A stretch of DNA of 53,281 bases from Mesaphorura yosii (GCA_009869945.1 WIXG01000463.1:1-53281), one strand, 5' to 3'. Counted from the first letter of the stretch, positions 23,653-36,195 are shown. A program made the numbers and translations. The notes: generated by a model not told the origin, from the letters alone.

Positions 23653-25759
23653 ATGGCAGGCGGCTGCTCCGGTCGCTGTACTCGCCGACGAGTATACCTG
23701 ACCTACCTCACTTGCTGCGTCCTACAAATCGTGAGTGCAATTGCCCAATTGGCATTAATTTAGCATTTAGTAGCCACCCGCTAATCACGCACTTCTCTTC
23801 TTCGACAGATCACCTCCCTCCTCCGCCAACTCTTCGACTTCCTCGGCCCACTGTGGACTTTGATACTCCTAAACTTCTTGACGATAGTCTTCAGCATCTT
23901 TGGCTTCTACGGGGCTTACGTGAGGAGTGGATGCTGCGTCGTCACGGTAAGATAGCGAGAGTCATGAACGAGTCGAGCGACAGAGAACCACTCGAATCCT
24001 TCGCTCCGCGCTAGCGACGTGGCCCGCCGCTATTATAAAACTGCCGGCTCAAGCGCCGGGCATCCAATACCGTTACAGCCGGGAGAGGGGGTAGGGTGGA
24101 GGTGAGGCGCTAGTTTTCTCCACCAAAGGCGGGCCACGTCGCTACCAGAGGAGTGACGGTGGCGAGGGCTTCGAGATCCTCGCAGCCCTCAATCTCCGTT
24201 CCAGAGCCCCCAAAGTGACTCGAAAAAAAATACTCTAAAAAATTAGCCAAAAACGAAAGAACCGGCAACGATCAAATTTTAAAATTCCCAGAATAAAACA
24301 AGAATCCCAGAAAAAAAAATCGCTATTCCAAGGTCATGGCGACCGAAAAAGAAATTCAGGGTAGCAAACAAAAATCACAGCCCAAACCCGCCAACAATCG
24401 AATTTTAAAAGTCCAAAAACCGAGAAAAAGTCCCCGGGGATAACTCGCCAAGCAGCCCAAACCCTTAACGAAACCCTCAATACTTAAAAAAAAAGTCATG
24501 GCAACTGAAAACTAGTTCAATGTAAAAAAAAAACCGCTGAAAAATGCAAAGGTCGCCAGAAAATCGCCGAAAATAAAAAAAAAACAAGTCATGGCAACAA
24601 CAAAAATCGGCAAACAAACACCTGAAGACCATCAGTCAAAAAAGCTCGCCAAATTGAAAAAAAACTAAAACCGCATTTTTTTTCACAGCACGCCCTCTTC
24701 TCCCTCGTCACCTCTGCTTTCAACATCCTCATTGCACTACTCTACGTACACCCTGCACTACAACCACATCGCTCCCAAATACTCTCTCTATCAACTGGGG
24801 CCCTATCTTACTTTGAAACTCGGGCCCCAGGGTGCGTGCCAGATTGGGCCCAGAACACCATTTTCAACTGCTACCTTGACCCAGTTTTAGTAGAGTGTAC
24901 TCAGGCCTCTTTACAAGTCTTTTTGGGCTTAATCGCCCTGGTCACGGGGGTGCTACTCTTATGCATGAGGGAAGAAGAGAAGCAGCCACTTTCCAATGCG
25001 GCGGTGGCCTCCCCTGATTTGCGCCCGATGACCCCACGGAGGGTGAAGAGGAGGTCAGCTCGCTCGATACAATCAAGTAACTATGGGAGGAGTTCGAGGA
25101 GGAGTACGAACTCTATCAGTAAGCACCAGTTCAGGAGCCCAGTTAACAAGTTGATCGACTCTGAGACGAGTTACGATGAGAGGCCGGGACCAGCCCAGAG
25201 AGGATACGCGAATAGGGCGTATCAGAACAGCTCCGCCCTTATAAGTCAGAACCCGGGCGTGGGACCCGCCGTTGGAGGGGTGTCTTCTCTGCATGGGTCG
25301 CACAGGAGGACGAGGAGGCATCAAGCCACAGCACTTCAGCAGCAGCATCACCCCCTACAAGGCCCTCCCAACCACTGGAGGAACTCAGCCCCTGCCCCTC
25401 CCGGGCCCCCTCCGCGTCCCCCATCAGCTCGATCATCCTATTCCAATTACCACGCGGCGAGACAGATGGCCGGCCTATCGAGTGGTGTGGCCAACCCCTC
25501 CTTTGACAATAGTACAGAGTTCTTCTATGACAGTAGGCCTGTGTATCCATTAGCCCACTCCCCAGTGAGTCAGAGTGACTTCCCAATGCAGCACGGGGCG
25601 ACTCTGTTGCGGGAGAGGCCCCCGCCAGGCTTCTTTGGCGGCCCCCAGCATAGTGGTGAAGGAACCTGGCAGCAGCAGCAGCAGCAAATGATGGTCGCGA
25701 TGGGGCAAGTTCCGACTGTTTCTCCTGGGAAGCAGCAGAATTCGGAGACAGTAATTTGA
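23653..25759 (+). CDS. Nkain: NKAIN, Na+/K+-ATPase beta-subunit-interacting membrane protein
   Basis: Three exons (23653-23730, 23809-23946, 24689-25759) give 428 residues. The first 160 are the NKAIN domain: a CSGRCTRRR start, then YLTYLTCCVLQIITSLLRQL, GPLWTLILLNFLTIVFSIFG, HALFSLVTSAFNILIALLYV and a final membrane helix around FLGLIALVTGVLLL; the extracellular loop before it has CVPDWAQNTIFNCYLDP. Family members bind the beta subunit of the sodium pump in neurons. The remaining 265 residues are cytoplasmic, Ser/Arg/Pro/Gln-rich and disordered, much longer than in vertebrate NKAINs of about 200 residues. Intron 2 carries donor-proximal repeat copy B. Confidence 0.95.
23947..24688 (+). repeat. 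Donor-proximal repeat family, copy B (NKAIN intron 2)
   Basis: It begins right after the donor with ATGAACGAGTCGAGCGACAG, then TCGAATCCTTCGCTCCGC at 23992-24009, CGCTATTATAAA and ACCGTTACAGCCGGG. Arms at 24010-24028 (GCTAGCGACGTGGCCCGCC) and 24128-24144 (GGCGGGCCACGTCGCTA) are inverted copies that would fold into a long hairpin. The 3' half is a degenerate array with GCCAAGCAGCCCAAACCC units, like copy A. Confidence 0.7.
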
Positions 25760-26611
25760 AGAGACCCGCACAGAAGAACACGGTCTTTTGGAGCCACCCT
25801 GAAACCGTCGTCGTGACGGCGAATCGGCCACCACCGGAAGATACCCTGCATGGAGACCGCCCCTCCTCCCCAGGAAGACTGATCTCAACCCATACGTCGC
25901 CCCCTGGAAAATCTAATTTATACACACACAGAGAGTCGAGACTGCCGCCTTAACTTATTTCACGATGATGCCTTTTGTACAATCTCCGTTATTTGTTTGG
26001 TTAATAAAAGTGCGACAAACACTATTTTAGAAAGTACTCTTGCGTTATACTCCTCTCTTTATTTATCTCATCGACTAGAACCATATATTTTTATCCCGTA
26101 TCCCCATAGCACCACATTCTCTTTCAAAACTTCTTCCACAGAAAACTAAATACACATCTCTCTTCCGGTAAAAGCGATCTGGCGCGAGAAAAAATAAATT
26201 ACATAGACTCTGTAGTAGAGAGACCTCCGATGCTACTACAAAATCGAGGTCGTTAAACCTTCCCGGGGTTGGCAACTACGAATCATGCTTAGTCATGTAC
26301 ACTCTGCGAGCGGCTCAGAATACATTTAGACTCTAATGTAGATGAGGAACTCTATGGCAACGACAGTAGCAGCAGCGAGCAGCGACTATTAAAACTATAA
26401 TCAAATCGTGTGGTTACAGCGCTCCGAACTCTATACTTATTACAGCAGTATTTCGTGTGTACGTTCATTTAGTTTATACATAGTAGGAAGACTACGTTCT
26501 TGCGACGAGGGCGCTGGCAATTTTCTCCATCTTTTGCGAATTGATTCAATTGTTCCATCGTTTTCTCCATGGCAACCGTGTAGCCAGTTTTCCATTCTCC
26601 ACCAAACGACT
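25760..26611. other. Convergent 3' region of NKAIN and OXR1/NCOA7
   Basis: The 3' UTRs of two converging genes probably meet here. No gene is supported; one CCATGGCAAC motif lies at 26567-26576. Confidence 0.4.
26003..26008 (+). terminator. Poly(A) signal of NKAIN
   Basis: AATAAA lies 244 bp after the NKAIN stop codon in a region without coding signal. Confidence 0.5.
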
Positions 26612-29600
26612 TCACCTCTCATCATGTGCACTTCCACCGCCAAACCCCCAGCACTCCATTGTTTTGACTACAAAATCTTTTTCCTCTACAAGTGGTGGGT
26701 TCCCATAAGTGGAGCAGTGCTCCGTCCTCCCTACAAACAGGTCCGAGTCCAGCCAAAGGCCAAAGTGGCCGCTGTGGGAGTAGAAGAAGGGTCGCTTTTT
26801 TAGTTTTCATGCCAAAAAATATAGACAACGAAATAAGAATAGAAGAGACTCACTCTCCTGCCCCAACACTAACACTCTCCAAATTCCCTTTAATGAAATA
26901 GTTATTCTCCCCCGTCCACTTGTACAGCTTCAAGTCTGGTTTGTACTCGGGGACTGTGTTGGTCGTTGCTGGGGTCTCCTCATCATCGTCCCCATCGCGC
27001 TTCTCCTTCTCAGCCTCGTCAATGTGCTGGGCCTCCTCAGGATCTTTCCTCCTCTCCCGCAGATGGAATAAAAACGACTGCCCCGTCCCGTAAAAGTGGT
27101 CCGAGAGGCGGAGGGGGGTGGATAGTAACGAGCCGAAGACCTACAATAATGGGGGGAGATGCAAGTTTAAATCCCCCGCACGTGCCAACAAAGAAAACCA
27201 TCAAAAACACTTTACAAACACACTCACCTCCCCCCTCGTGTCCTCCACCACTACCAGCACTGGGCTACTGTTCTCCACCTCCTCCATCCTCCTGTACAGA
27301 GTTGATAGGCTGAACCCATGCTTAGTAGAGCTAAAGACCAAGTGCCACGGGTATCCCTGCGCCCTGGCCGTTAAATGTCGAGCTATGGCTTCTACGTCAG
27401 CTTCCCTTAGTATTTCAGAGGGCGATAATAGTTCAGGAATGTAGTGGTCGTACTCGGAGCTGTTATTCAATAGGCGGTGAAGCTCCTCCGTCATGGAGAC
27501 GACCTGTGCCAGGGGGAGAATCGAGTTAGAATTTTCTTTAAAGATATTTAGCTGATGAGCGTCTATTAATTGCTCTGGTTTTTATAGAAAATGGTGTCTT
27601 GAAGCGGGATTCTTCGATTTTTGAATAGAGGCGAAGCGAAGTGCTTTCTTAGAAAATAAAATTTAACCCAAATGCTGAATATTCCTGGGGGCAACCGAGG
27701 AAACAGCGAGCAGGATTCTTATAATTCTTCCATTACGAGAGGCGAAGCGAGCTGGTTTCCCAATTTAAAAGAGAGATTACAAAAAAAACATTTTCCTCAT
27801 GGTAACGAGATGGTAACTTTCGCAAATGCGAATATTCAGAGGCGAAGCTTTCTTTAACCGGGAAGCAAATGTTTTTCAAAATGTCCCATGCCAACTAGTG
27901 ATAGAAAAAATACGGCCCCGCAAACTTAAACTACCTTCGACTGCTCCTCAGGATCGCATGTGACGTCGAAGAAGTCTAATGCGGACCCCCACTCTAAATC
28001 TGTGGAGGAGCTTGTGGATGACAATCCTGTCCTTATAAAAGAGTAGAGCTTCGTGTAGGGCGCTTTGAGCATCTGCGGAGGGTGGTAAAATGGCAGCAGA
28101 GATTATTTGGCGGAGGCAAATTTCGAACGCAGCAGCAGCGGAGGCGAGACAAATTGAGCGGCGGAGGAAGCGAGAGTCCCAAAGCGAGTAAGATTTTTGA
28201 AGAGGCAGCGGAAGGCAGGCGGCAGCAGTAAAATAAGATTAAAGATAAAGGAGAGAAAAGAGTGAGTAAATTTTCTCAAGAGAAGAGAGTGCGAGAGTAC
28301 TAAAAATAGATGGTAGAAATCAAACCCACCTCCCACGACTCCTTCCCCAGGTCTCCGACCATCTCCGCCGCTGAGGAGGATTGGTGCTGGAGGGGCTGAT
28401 TTGTAGTACTGCTTGACTCATCGAAAATATTAGTGTCCCAATCGATGAGAGTCTGTCCACGGGAGGCGATCAACTATTTTTAAAAAAATATATATGGATT
28501 AGATTCCCAATAACGTCAAGAAATGCAGTCAACATGGCAACGCGTGTTTTGGGTGATTTCGTACAAAAAAACATAAACAAAACATCATTACTAACCACAC
28601 GTTGCCATGTCATCAGCAATAATAATAAACTCGATTTAGCACAAAAAACGTTTCCATAGCGCCAAAATTTCTCACCTCCCCATCAACACCCCCATAAAGA
28701 TGTGGCCACCAGAGCATCCAGAACCTGTACAGCTCATCAACATCGGATTGATTACTAACGCCAAACCAGTACTCTGGTCTGCACTGCGTCTTCGATCCAT
28801 AAGAGACCATGTGTCCCAGCTTGGGTTTATTCTGCGGGTTGAACCCGGTTGTCAGGCAGAGGAACCACGTCTCTGAGTCGGATGTGGATGTTGGGAAGGA
28901 GGCGTAAGAGCTGGAGGAGTGTGGCGGGATGGGGGCAGATAAGGGATTGGGGGATGGGGGCGTGGGGGAGTGTTGGGAGGATAGGGCGGGATGAGGACTT
29001 GGCAAAAGCTCTGAAAAAGTGCGAAAAAGAGCAATTAGACGGAGCTGGAAAACCATGGCAATGAAAAACATTTAGTTTTTTTAAAATTACTCTCAAAACT
29101 CGCTCTCAAATCCGGGACGTCCTCCAAACTCACTAGACTCCTATATTTAGAACGTTCTCCAGTCTGTTCCTCATTCCCTGAGAAGGGGCTCCATGTGAGA
29201 GGGAACGAGAGCCTCTTCAGCACTTTTGATTTAATATCTTCTCCAGGGTGCTGGAGTGTTACTGGGGGGGAAGAACTGCTTTGGGTACGGCGTGGGGAGG
29301 TTGAGGGTTGTGGAATGGCGGTCTCTCCAGTTGAGGTTATGGAAGGGGTAGCTGGGGCCTCGTCAAACACAGCTGTGGAGAGAGAAAGATTAGAGACAAA
29401 TGGTCGCTTGCGGGGTGCTCGAAACCTAGTTTTTGTGTGGATAGGTTAGGTTTCGACTTTTTTCGAAAAGGAAGCCAAAGTAGAGAGGTCCGGGAAGCAG
29501 GGAACGGAAGGGACTCGAGAGAATCAGAACGGGAGCCATAGCGGGGTTGCTCAAACTCAGTTTTTATATAGATAGGTTACGATCTTTTTAAAAAAAGAAC

Positions 29601-31028
29601 CGCCGTAGGCGGAGGAGGGTTTCTCGCAGCGTCGCACTAACTTTGGAACGGGAGTTTTTTAAATTAGTGACTTACGTAAAGCCTGCCCACCTCCTCCAGT
29701 CTCTCCCCCACCAGGCGGTGGATAAAGCATCACATCATGTTTAACATCACTGCACTCCATCCCCCTCACCCTCATCCCACTAATGTCATTATAGATCCCA
29801 GCGGCAGCGATCAACTCAAAGGGGAGGATGACTCCATAAACCTCTGCTCCCTGTTCTATGACGAGGGGGTCCGATACATTCGGGTCAAACATGACTGCGT
29901 TCGGGGTGACGAGGAGTGTTCCGGAGATGACGCCCTACAAGATTTTGAAAAAAAAAGTTTTTAAACAGTTGTTGCCATAGAAGAATTTTGGCCCCGGGGA
30001 AAACAGCAGAGGCCATGAAACAGATTTTAATAAAAGTTTTCTAAAACGATCACGATCTTACAAAAAATACACTCACATTTCCATCCGTCACGTGCCTCAC
30101 ACCCAATTTTATAAACTTCCGACTCGCGAAGTCCTCCTTTTTGTCCTCCTCCTTTTCCATAGCAACCCTCTGACTCTTATTAACAGGTATCTTGAGCACC
30201 TGCCCCGGGAACACTAATCTCGATCCTAATTTGTTCAGTTTAATCAGTTCAGATGGTGTAGACTCGTAATTCGCAGCAATTGAGGTTAGAGTGTCGTTTG
30301 ACTGGACTGTGTAGAGTTCGTGTGAACTGGATTTCAGCTTATTAATTAATTCGAATGGAGTGGAGAGAAAGTCCATCGCCGCTGTAGTAGTTTGCTGGTA
30401 GAGATTAGAAGCAGGGGTGGAGGTGTCGATTGATTTAGACTTCGAGGACCTGTGAGATAGAAATACGATTAATTTTATAAAGTTGACTTGACTACAAGCG
30501 CGAGTCTCACAAAACGATCCGGACCTGATCATTGTTGCTTCTGGGTTTCCTCCAGTGAGGAAATTACAACTAATAACCGGGGTGAATTAAGCTCGACTTG
30601 AATTCGATTGTTGACAGACACAATCTACTCTCGGAAAGATTGTTATTTTGACAACAGAGCAGCCAATTACATTTTCGATTCGAATGGGCCGCTATAGTAA
30701 GCGCATGAATTGCCCTTGCCTCATCTCTCTTTTACCATGGGAACAAAGTTATCAAATCGAATTCTCCAGTTTTATTTTTCTACTACACTCGCGCCATGGG
30801 AACGACAAAGAGCATCCGCCTCTTTCGGAAAAATTGATTTTGGGTAAAGTGGACTTACTGTTGGAACGGATTGGCAGCCGCCGTGGAAACAGTGTTGACC
30901 CCGTCTCTTAATCTTTCTCTTAGAGACCTCCTCGTGTTCCGATTGTGCCTCTGCTGCTGGGTAGAGTGAGATGGGGACTGTAGTAAATTAGAAGAGGTCG
31001 GGGTGGAGGATGAACTGCTCGTCGACAT
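26612..31028 (-). CDS. mtd: OXR1/NCOA7 family: LysM, GRAM and TLDc protein
   Basis: Ten exons keep phase throughout and give 807 residues: 31028-30859, 30449-30077, 29934-29676, 29372-29091, 29010-28676, 28473-28330, 28072-27935, 27503-27228, 27140-26854 and 26771-26612. A Ser-rich N-terminus precedes a LysM domain (YTVQSNDTLTSIAANYESTP, FPGQVLKIPV). A GRAM-like block follows (GVISGTLLVTPNAVMFDPN, IYNDISGMRV), then a linker domain (PEYWFGVSNQSDVDELYRFW). The TLDc domain ends the protein: YPWHLVFSSTKHGFSLSTLY, FYGTGQSFLFHL, KLYKWTGENNYFIKGNLES and FGLWLDSDLF. OXR1/NCOA7 proteins protect against oxidative stress and bind the V-ATPase through TLDc. The symbol mtd (mustard) is the Drosophila orthologue's name. 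The TLDc is split by an acidic insertion in exon 9 (DGDDDEETPATT). Confidence 0.93.
27629..27850. repeat. Three-copy degenerate tandem repeat in an OXR1/NCOA7 intron
   Basis: GAGGCGAAGCGA or a close variant recurs near 27629, 27738 and 27838, with AT-rich sequence between copies, giving a unit of about 100-110 bp. Confidence 0.5.
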
Positions 31029-31842
31029 CCTGTTGGCAAAGAAAACCAAAAACTCGAAAGGAAACGGGTCACGTAAAGAGGAAAAGTGGTGACTTTCTCA
31101 TCCCCGCTGCCGTGGAAACGGTGGAAATCTCGGTGGAATTATAAAGTGTTTAGGAACAGTTGCTGGAGTTTAGGAACAGTCTCTGAAGGGGTTTATTGCG
31201 TAGCTCTCACGGGTGCTAGCGACTTGGTTGGCTGGCTGGCCTTCTCCGTCAGCGAGCAGTGAAGAGCGGGCAGGCTGTTGGTATAAACTACTATCCTCAT
31301 CGTCGTGTTTTGTAAACAATGGAAACCAAGCCAGCAGTCCACCGTCGTCATAGCAGACACAGCCGTACGCTGGAAGAAAGTACGGAGAAAGGCACAACGC
31401 ATCAGCAACACATGCAAGAAGAGTGGAGAGAAAAGGTGAAAGTCGCGGCCTTCCAGCAGCAGAGGCTCTTCTCCGCCGTGCTCATCTCCACTCACATTTC
31501 CCATGGCCACCGATCGCTCACTGCACACGCTCCGTCGATCGATAGCAGAGTTCGTACGAGTATGTGTCATTTATGAAGCCTGCGCACCGCAACAACACAG
31601 CACACGGCGAGCAGCATACGACTCAGGGAGAAAGTGGACAAAGAAGTCATCATGTGCTAGAAACGCTCTCTTTAATGGACCACAGACACACGGTAGTAAT
31701 AAGTAGGAAGTACGCGACAACCTGTATTGTAAAAATGTGTAGTACAAAAAGTGGAGTGATGACCAGAGTCAGTTGCCGGGGCAAATTGACCGGAATTGAA
31801 CACAAATGGTATCTACTTTTAAAAAAATCGCAGTTCTTGGTC
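31029..31842. promoter_or_regulatory. Region between OXR1/NCOA7 and the PDZ-PH-PH gene
   Basis: Both flanking genes run leftward, so this is the OXR1/NCOA7 promoter and 5' UTR plus the 3' UTR of the PDZ-PH-PH gene. Open frames here lack domains. A GTGGAAACGG-rich segment near 31110 is a weak relative of the CCATGGCAAC motif. Confidence 0.4.
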
Positions 31843-34820
31843 TTATTCTCCAACCTGCAGCCACCTATCAATGGAGTACTCGAGGGCGGCGAGCCACCTG
31901 CAAAAGTCATAAATTCATTCGTTTGAAAATTCCCGCCACTGAAAAAGTGGTCTCACCTCTTCCTCTCCGTCTCCCCCTCCACTGCGAAAAAGTAGTCTTT
32001 ACCACCCGTACTCTTCATGCCCCCACTCAACCTCCCCCCACCCGCAAGCTGCTGCAGTTGAAAAATCCACTTCCTCCCCCCAACCGTCGTATTACTTATA
32101 ACCACTTTATACCCATGTAAGTAAACGGCCCCAATCGCCGACCCGTCTTGTATGCTGTTGTAAAAGTAGAGTACGCATTTATGCAATACGCACTCATACC
32201 TCGACCATGATTTATTCAGGCGGGAAAAGTGATTCAGGGGGCCGAGAACAGAGTCGGGGGAGCGGAGGAGGGATAGTGTGCTGTAGGGTGTTGTCAGGGG
32301 TGGGAATTGAGTTGGTGCGGGGACCTGCAAAGTATGAAAAGATTAGACCACTCCGAGCAGAGAAGCTCCGATCAAGGGAGAACAACCCTGATCTGAGCGA
32401 AAAAAAAACAAGTCATTTCCTAAACTGCTTTAACAAAAATTCCAACTTCCCCGGAGAAAAAATGAAACAGAATCCTCGGAGATCCTCGCTCAATTAATAC
32501 TCACCTCCCTCCCCTGCCTCCTCCCTGCTCCAAGCTCCCGCACTCCCCTCAGAAACCCCGCCCTCTCATCAACACTCTCAAAGGCGAGCATCCACCTCCC
32601 ATAAGACAGAGGGTAGACCACAATAGACTCCAGCACAAAACTCGTCAGGATCTTCGTCTCATTCGTAAGTGGTAATAAGTCTATTAGTGTGTTGTAGTCT
32701 GTGGTGTAGTAGACTTGTACGCAGGTCGGGGCGAGGTGGAGGTGTCTGTGTGTAAGAAAGCGGGTCAAAACTGAGAGACACAGACAGACTAAAGACTACT
32801 CACCTCCTCCCCCACCTCTCCCCATCATACCTCCTCCACCCCGGTCCCTCCCATCCACCCACACTCTCAACCTCCCACTTAAAATAAAGACTCGTACTGC
32901 ACAACTCCATTTCTAGCAGTTCAACATTGGCAATCTGAACCACGTGGCTGTGGCTGGAGTCTAGGACTTGGACTCCATTTAGGGTTATTAACACATCACC
33001 GACACGGAGACCTGCTACGTCTGCAGGAGTGGAGCGCTCGACGGCGGAGACGACAACCGGGCGACTCCCGTGGATGCGGAACCCAAACTCATTAGATGGG
33101 GACCGGGAGACGGTGGTGCGGTGGGTGATCTCTGCAAAGGAGGCATTGACGGGAGTCCCTCTGGGATAACTACTCGATTAGAGAGATTGAGCACTCACCC
33201 AACCGGTTCTCCCCAACCCTCCTGTAAACCTCCGCACTCGCTTTCCTATGCACGAGCCTATGGGTTGTAGCTGTGAACCTCTTGTAGAACTCCAGCTCCT
33301 CCATACTCAGATCTTGTAGGGGTACTGGACTGGGGGCGTGTGTCCTCCAAACTAGACTCTCTTGCAGTTCACTAATGCAGATCCAACTTGGACTGTAGTT
33401 GTTTATACTCAGACCTTCCAATTCATTCCCCCCCAACTGGTCCAAATCACCATGCCAGGACCTGTAGTGTGTAGGACGAGACTCTTCTCCTGACGTCTCC
33501 TCTGATTTGGAGCGGAATGAGCGCTTCTTCCTCGCTACTCCATTATCAGCGAAATCTTCAGGTGGGCTTATCCTAACCTCCTCTATTAAACCATTCGGGC
33601 TGGGTGGCAGGGGTGGTAAATTGTTCAACAAATAACTCCCCGCCGAACTTGAACCAATACTCGTGTCCTCATCTTCGGATGTTTGCAGTCTTGAACTGGT
33701 CTCAAAACTGTCCCTCAACAAACCATCTTCTAGGAATCGCTCATGGAAAGTGTCATCTATTTTGTACTTGAACAAGTAGGGTTCCCTCTTTTGGTTCAAC
33801 TGCACATCTTGAAAAGAAGTTTTTAGCGCTTTTCTCCTTTCTAGCAGTATCTCCCCGTCTGAGTATGTTTTTTCTAGTTTGCGCTGTGGTTGTTGTATTG
33901 GTTGTAGGCCCCCATTAGTCTGGGCAGCTGCAGACTGCTTGACTGGGGTCTCTTCTGTTTGGGTGGATTGAGTGCGGTGGATGAAGGGGAGGGGGGTCGT
34001 GGGGCGGTACAGTTGGGGGGTTGTGGAACGGGGTGTTATAGGTTGGAGTGGTGGGGGGCCGTACTCGATGAGTCTGTTTGGATAATAGGTTAGTGCGTTA
34101 CGGCGGGGAATTTCAAAATTGCCACCGCTAGCAAAAAAATGTCTCACCTCTCCAGGCTGGTGCTCCCGACCGTGCCGCAAACAGCCCATTTCTGACCGTA
34201 CTCTTGGTCGAAAGATACATGCTTCGAGCTCCTTTGTAGGGGGACGGAGGTGTAGCGGGTCAGTTTACGGGAGCTGCACTCAATGTACCTTTCTAACTCT
34301 TCATTCCAGATATACTTTCTATCGTAGTATCTCTGAGGGGGCCTTTTGATGTAGTGCTGTGATGAGTAGCTCCGTGAGGTTGACGTAAAACCCCCCTCCC
34401 CATCGGAGCTGTAGTGTGGATGGCGGTGGTGGGAATGTGGGTGGAAGTGGGCGTCCTTAAGAGAGGTTAAGAGAGGAGGAATTAGAAATCCCGCTCTCCA
34501 TACGCGGACATAATTTCAGAAATTCTTACCCCTGACCTATCCCTCCTCTTTCTCTGCTCTTCCTCCTCGTAGTACCCACTCCTCCTCCCACTATAACAAC
34601 TAGTGAAAGGGTTCGATCCAGACTTGCAGGGGGAGGTCCTTTGCTGGCCAGGCCCTTGGTCGTAGCTTCCAATGCAGCTGAACAGGTAGTTTGTCGATTT
34701 AGACCTTTCTAGAGCCGCTGATAGGTTGCGTTCGCTGATGCAGTACTGATCGCGAAAGTCCGATCTACTATAGTATTTATGCTGCTCTTCGCTGTCAGAG
34801 TAGTAGTAGTAGTCTTGCAT
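31843..34820 (-). CDS. PDZ-PH-PH scaffold protein with long disordered N-terminus
   Basis: Seven exons (34820-34530, 34455-34148, 34073-33199, 33131-32804, 32745-32505, 32324-31957, 31897-31843) keep phase and give 821 residues. The start MQDYYYYSDSEEQ was chosen because the longer upstream open frame is low-complexity and looks like 5' UTR. Residues 1-490 are Ser/Tyr/Arg-rich. The PDZ domain (EFGFRIHG, ERSTPADVAGLRVGDVLITL) is followed by a PH/PTB-like fold (RYDGERWGRRHLHLAPTCVQ, YGRWMLAFESVDERAGFL). A second PH domain follows (SWSRYECVLHKCVLYFYNS, KRWLAALEYSIDRW), with the C-terminal Trp expected in a PH helix. The order recalls syntrophin-type or Rho-regulatory scaffolds, but no catalytic domain follows and I cannot name an orthologue. 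Probably a membrane-associated adaptor. Confidence 0.75.
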
Positions 34821-35636
34821 TCTTGAACGGGAATCTGGTCGTGCTGGAATTTGGCCGTGGTTCTTGACACTTGTCGATGGTTGGCAGTGACTTGTAAATT
34901 TAAATACAATTGGCAGTGTGTTTGTGGAAGCTGTAGGTCGTGTCGGTCGTCCGTACGTCTCTGTACTTGGAGAAAGTCTACTCTCTTTTATGTGTGCAGG
35001 GTGTGCACACGTACAAATTACGAGGAGAGAGGATCCAGCATCTCCGTGTCTCCATCCCGTGTGTGCTTTCACTCTCTCCGATGGAGTTTTATGTTTCTCT
35101 TGACTCCAGTGAGAGCGGAGGAGAGAGTGCGTTGACTCCTCATTCACTATTGTCTTTCTCACCGCTGCCGCATGCTGCTCAGTGCTGGACTCACGGTGTC
35201 TCTGGAGCACGGCGGCGGTCTACAAAAACAGTTCCGGCCGCCCTTGCATGCCTTCTGGCATTTGCCTTCTTTGGTGGATGTGGGTCACATCTCTGCCAAT
35301 ACTCAGAGTGCTGTAAGATTGTTGGTGGCCACCGCGAGAAGTGGAGAAGATCCGCGTACATCATCTCGTCCACCATCTGCATCATAAACATACCCCATTG
35401 ACCTTGATTTCACCGGCAGCGGTGGTAGCGAATTAATGCGAGAGTAACGGGACTCCCTCGATTCGCGATTCATTCGCGAATGTATTGTTGCTATTTATAG
35501 CCAGTTCTCTACACGTGCACTCGCAAACACTTCAAATTGTTGTGGCGTTGGCATGGCAGCGGCTGCAATGGCACACATTCTACTGAATTCTGGGTGGTTC
35601 GCCATGACCGTGTGTTGGTTGTACGCGGGGAGAGTG

Positions 35637-35644
35637 TATAAATA
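35637..35644 (+). promoter_or_regulatory. TATA box of the short secreted precursor gene
   Basis: TATAAATA lies 77 bp before the ATG of the small secreted gene, one of few clear TATA boxes in the window and suggestive of a strongly or tissue-specifically expressed gene. Confidence 0.6.
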
Positions 35645-35720
35645 GGAGTGCTCTGGCCTTGCTGTTCTCGATTTTGGATTTCTGTTCCCGTGACGACAAA
35701 GACGTGAAATTCTCTCAGCC

Positions 35721-36123
35721 ATGCACCTCCAACGGGTCTACTACTGCCTTCTCGTGCTCCTTACTTACTGGTGCGCCGTTGAAGCGCTTCCACAGCAGCG
35801 GGAGAGGGAGAGCAAAGGTGAGTGCAGCTTCCAATATTTTCGCAAAAATGGGATAGATTTTGGTCTCAACTGGCCCCTTGAACGAGTCTTAAGTATTGAT
35901 TTTTTTTGTCTCCACAGTCCTCTCCCTGACACCATCGCAAGCCCCACTGCTGGACAAGCGTTCCGCTCAGCCCCGCTCAGTAAACTTGTCTTTCTTCGTC
36001 CCCGCCTTTAGCCTCTTTGCACTCGCCTCCCAGTTCATGCCGCAAATGTTCCCCGCACTGGCCACAGCCACTACTAGCTCGAGAAGTGCAGCGGGGAAGG
36101 AACCACCAAAGATAAAGATGTGA
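35721..36123 (+). CDS. Short secreted precursor, possible peptide or proprotein
   Basis: Exons 35721-35817 and 35918-36123 give 100 residues. The N-terminus (MHLQRVYYCLLVLLTYWCAV) is a signal peptide with likely cleavage after EALP. A proregion ends in a dibasic DKR, followed by SAQPRSVNLSFFVPAFSLFA, a hydrophobic ALASQFMPQMFPALATA and a basic tail ending KIKM. There are no cysteines in the mature part. The DKR step and the TATA promoter would fit a processed peptide precursor, but the hydrophobic middle could also be a membrane anchor. No known neuropeptide is recognised. An AATAAA signal follows at 36196-36201. Confidence 0.65.
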
Positions 36124-36195
36124 GCCACTTTCAAAGAGAGGAAAGAACCATGACAACCCGAGAGAGTATATTTTTGTAAACAGAGAGAAACGATG

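Noticed and set aside
25239..25925. 228-codon minus-strand frame opposite the NKAIN tail
   Set aside because: It mirrors the low-complexity C-terminal coding sequence of NKAIN and ends in its 3' UTR; a shadow frame.
31193..31570. 125-codon minus-strand frame between OXR1/NCOA7 and the PDZ gene
   Set aside because: It sits in the expected 5' region of OXR1/NCOA7, lacks a domain and has no splice support.
34821..35210. N-terminal extension of the PDZ-PH-PH protein
   Set aside because: The frame is open for 130 more codons, but the sequence is low-complexity and unlike the following conserved start MQDYYYYSDSEE, so it is treated as 5' UTR.
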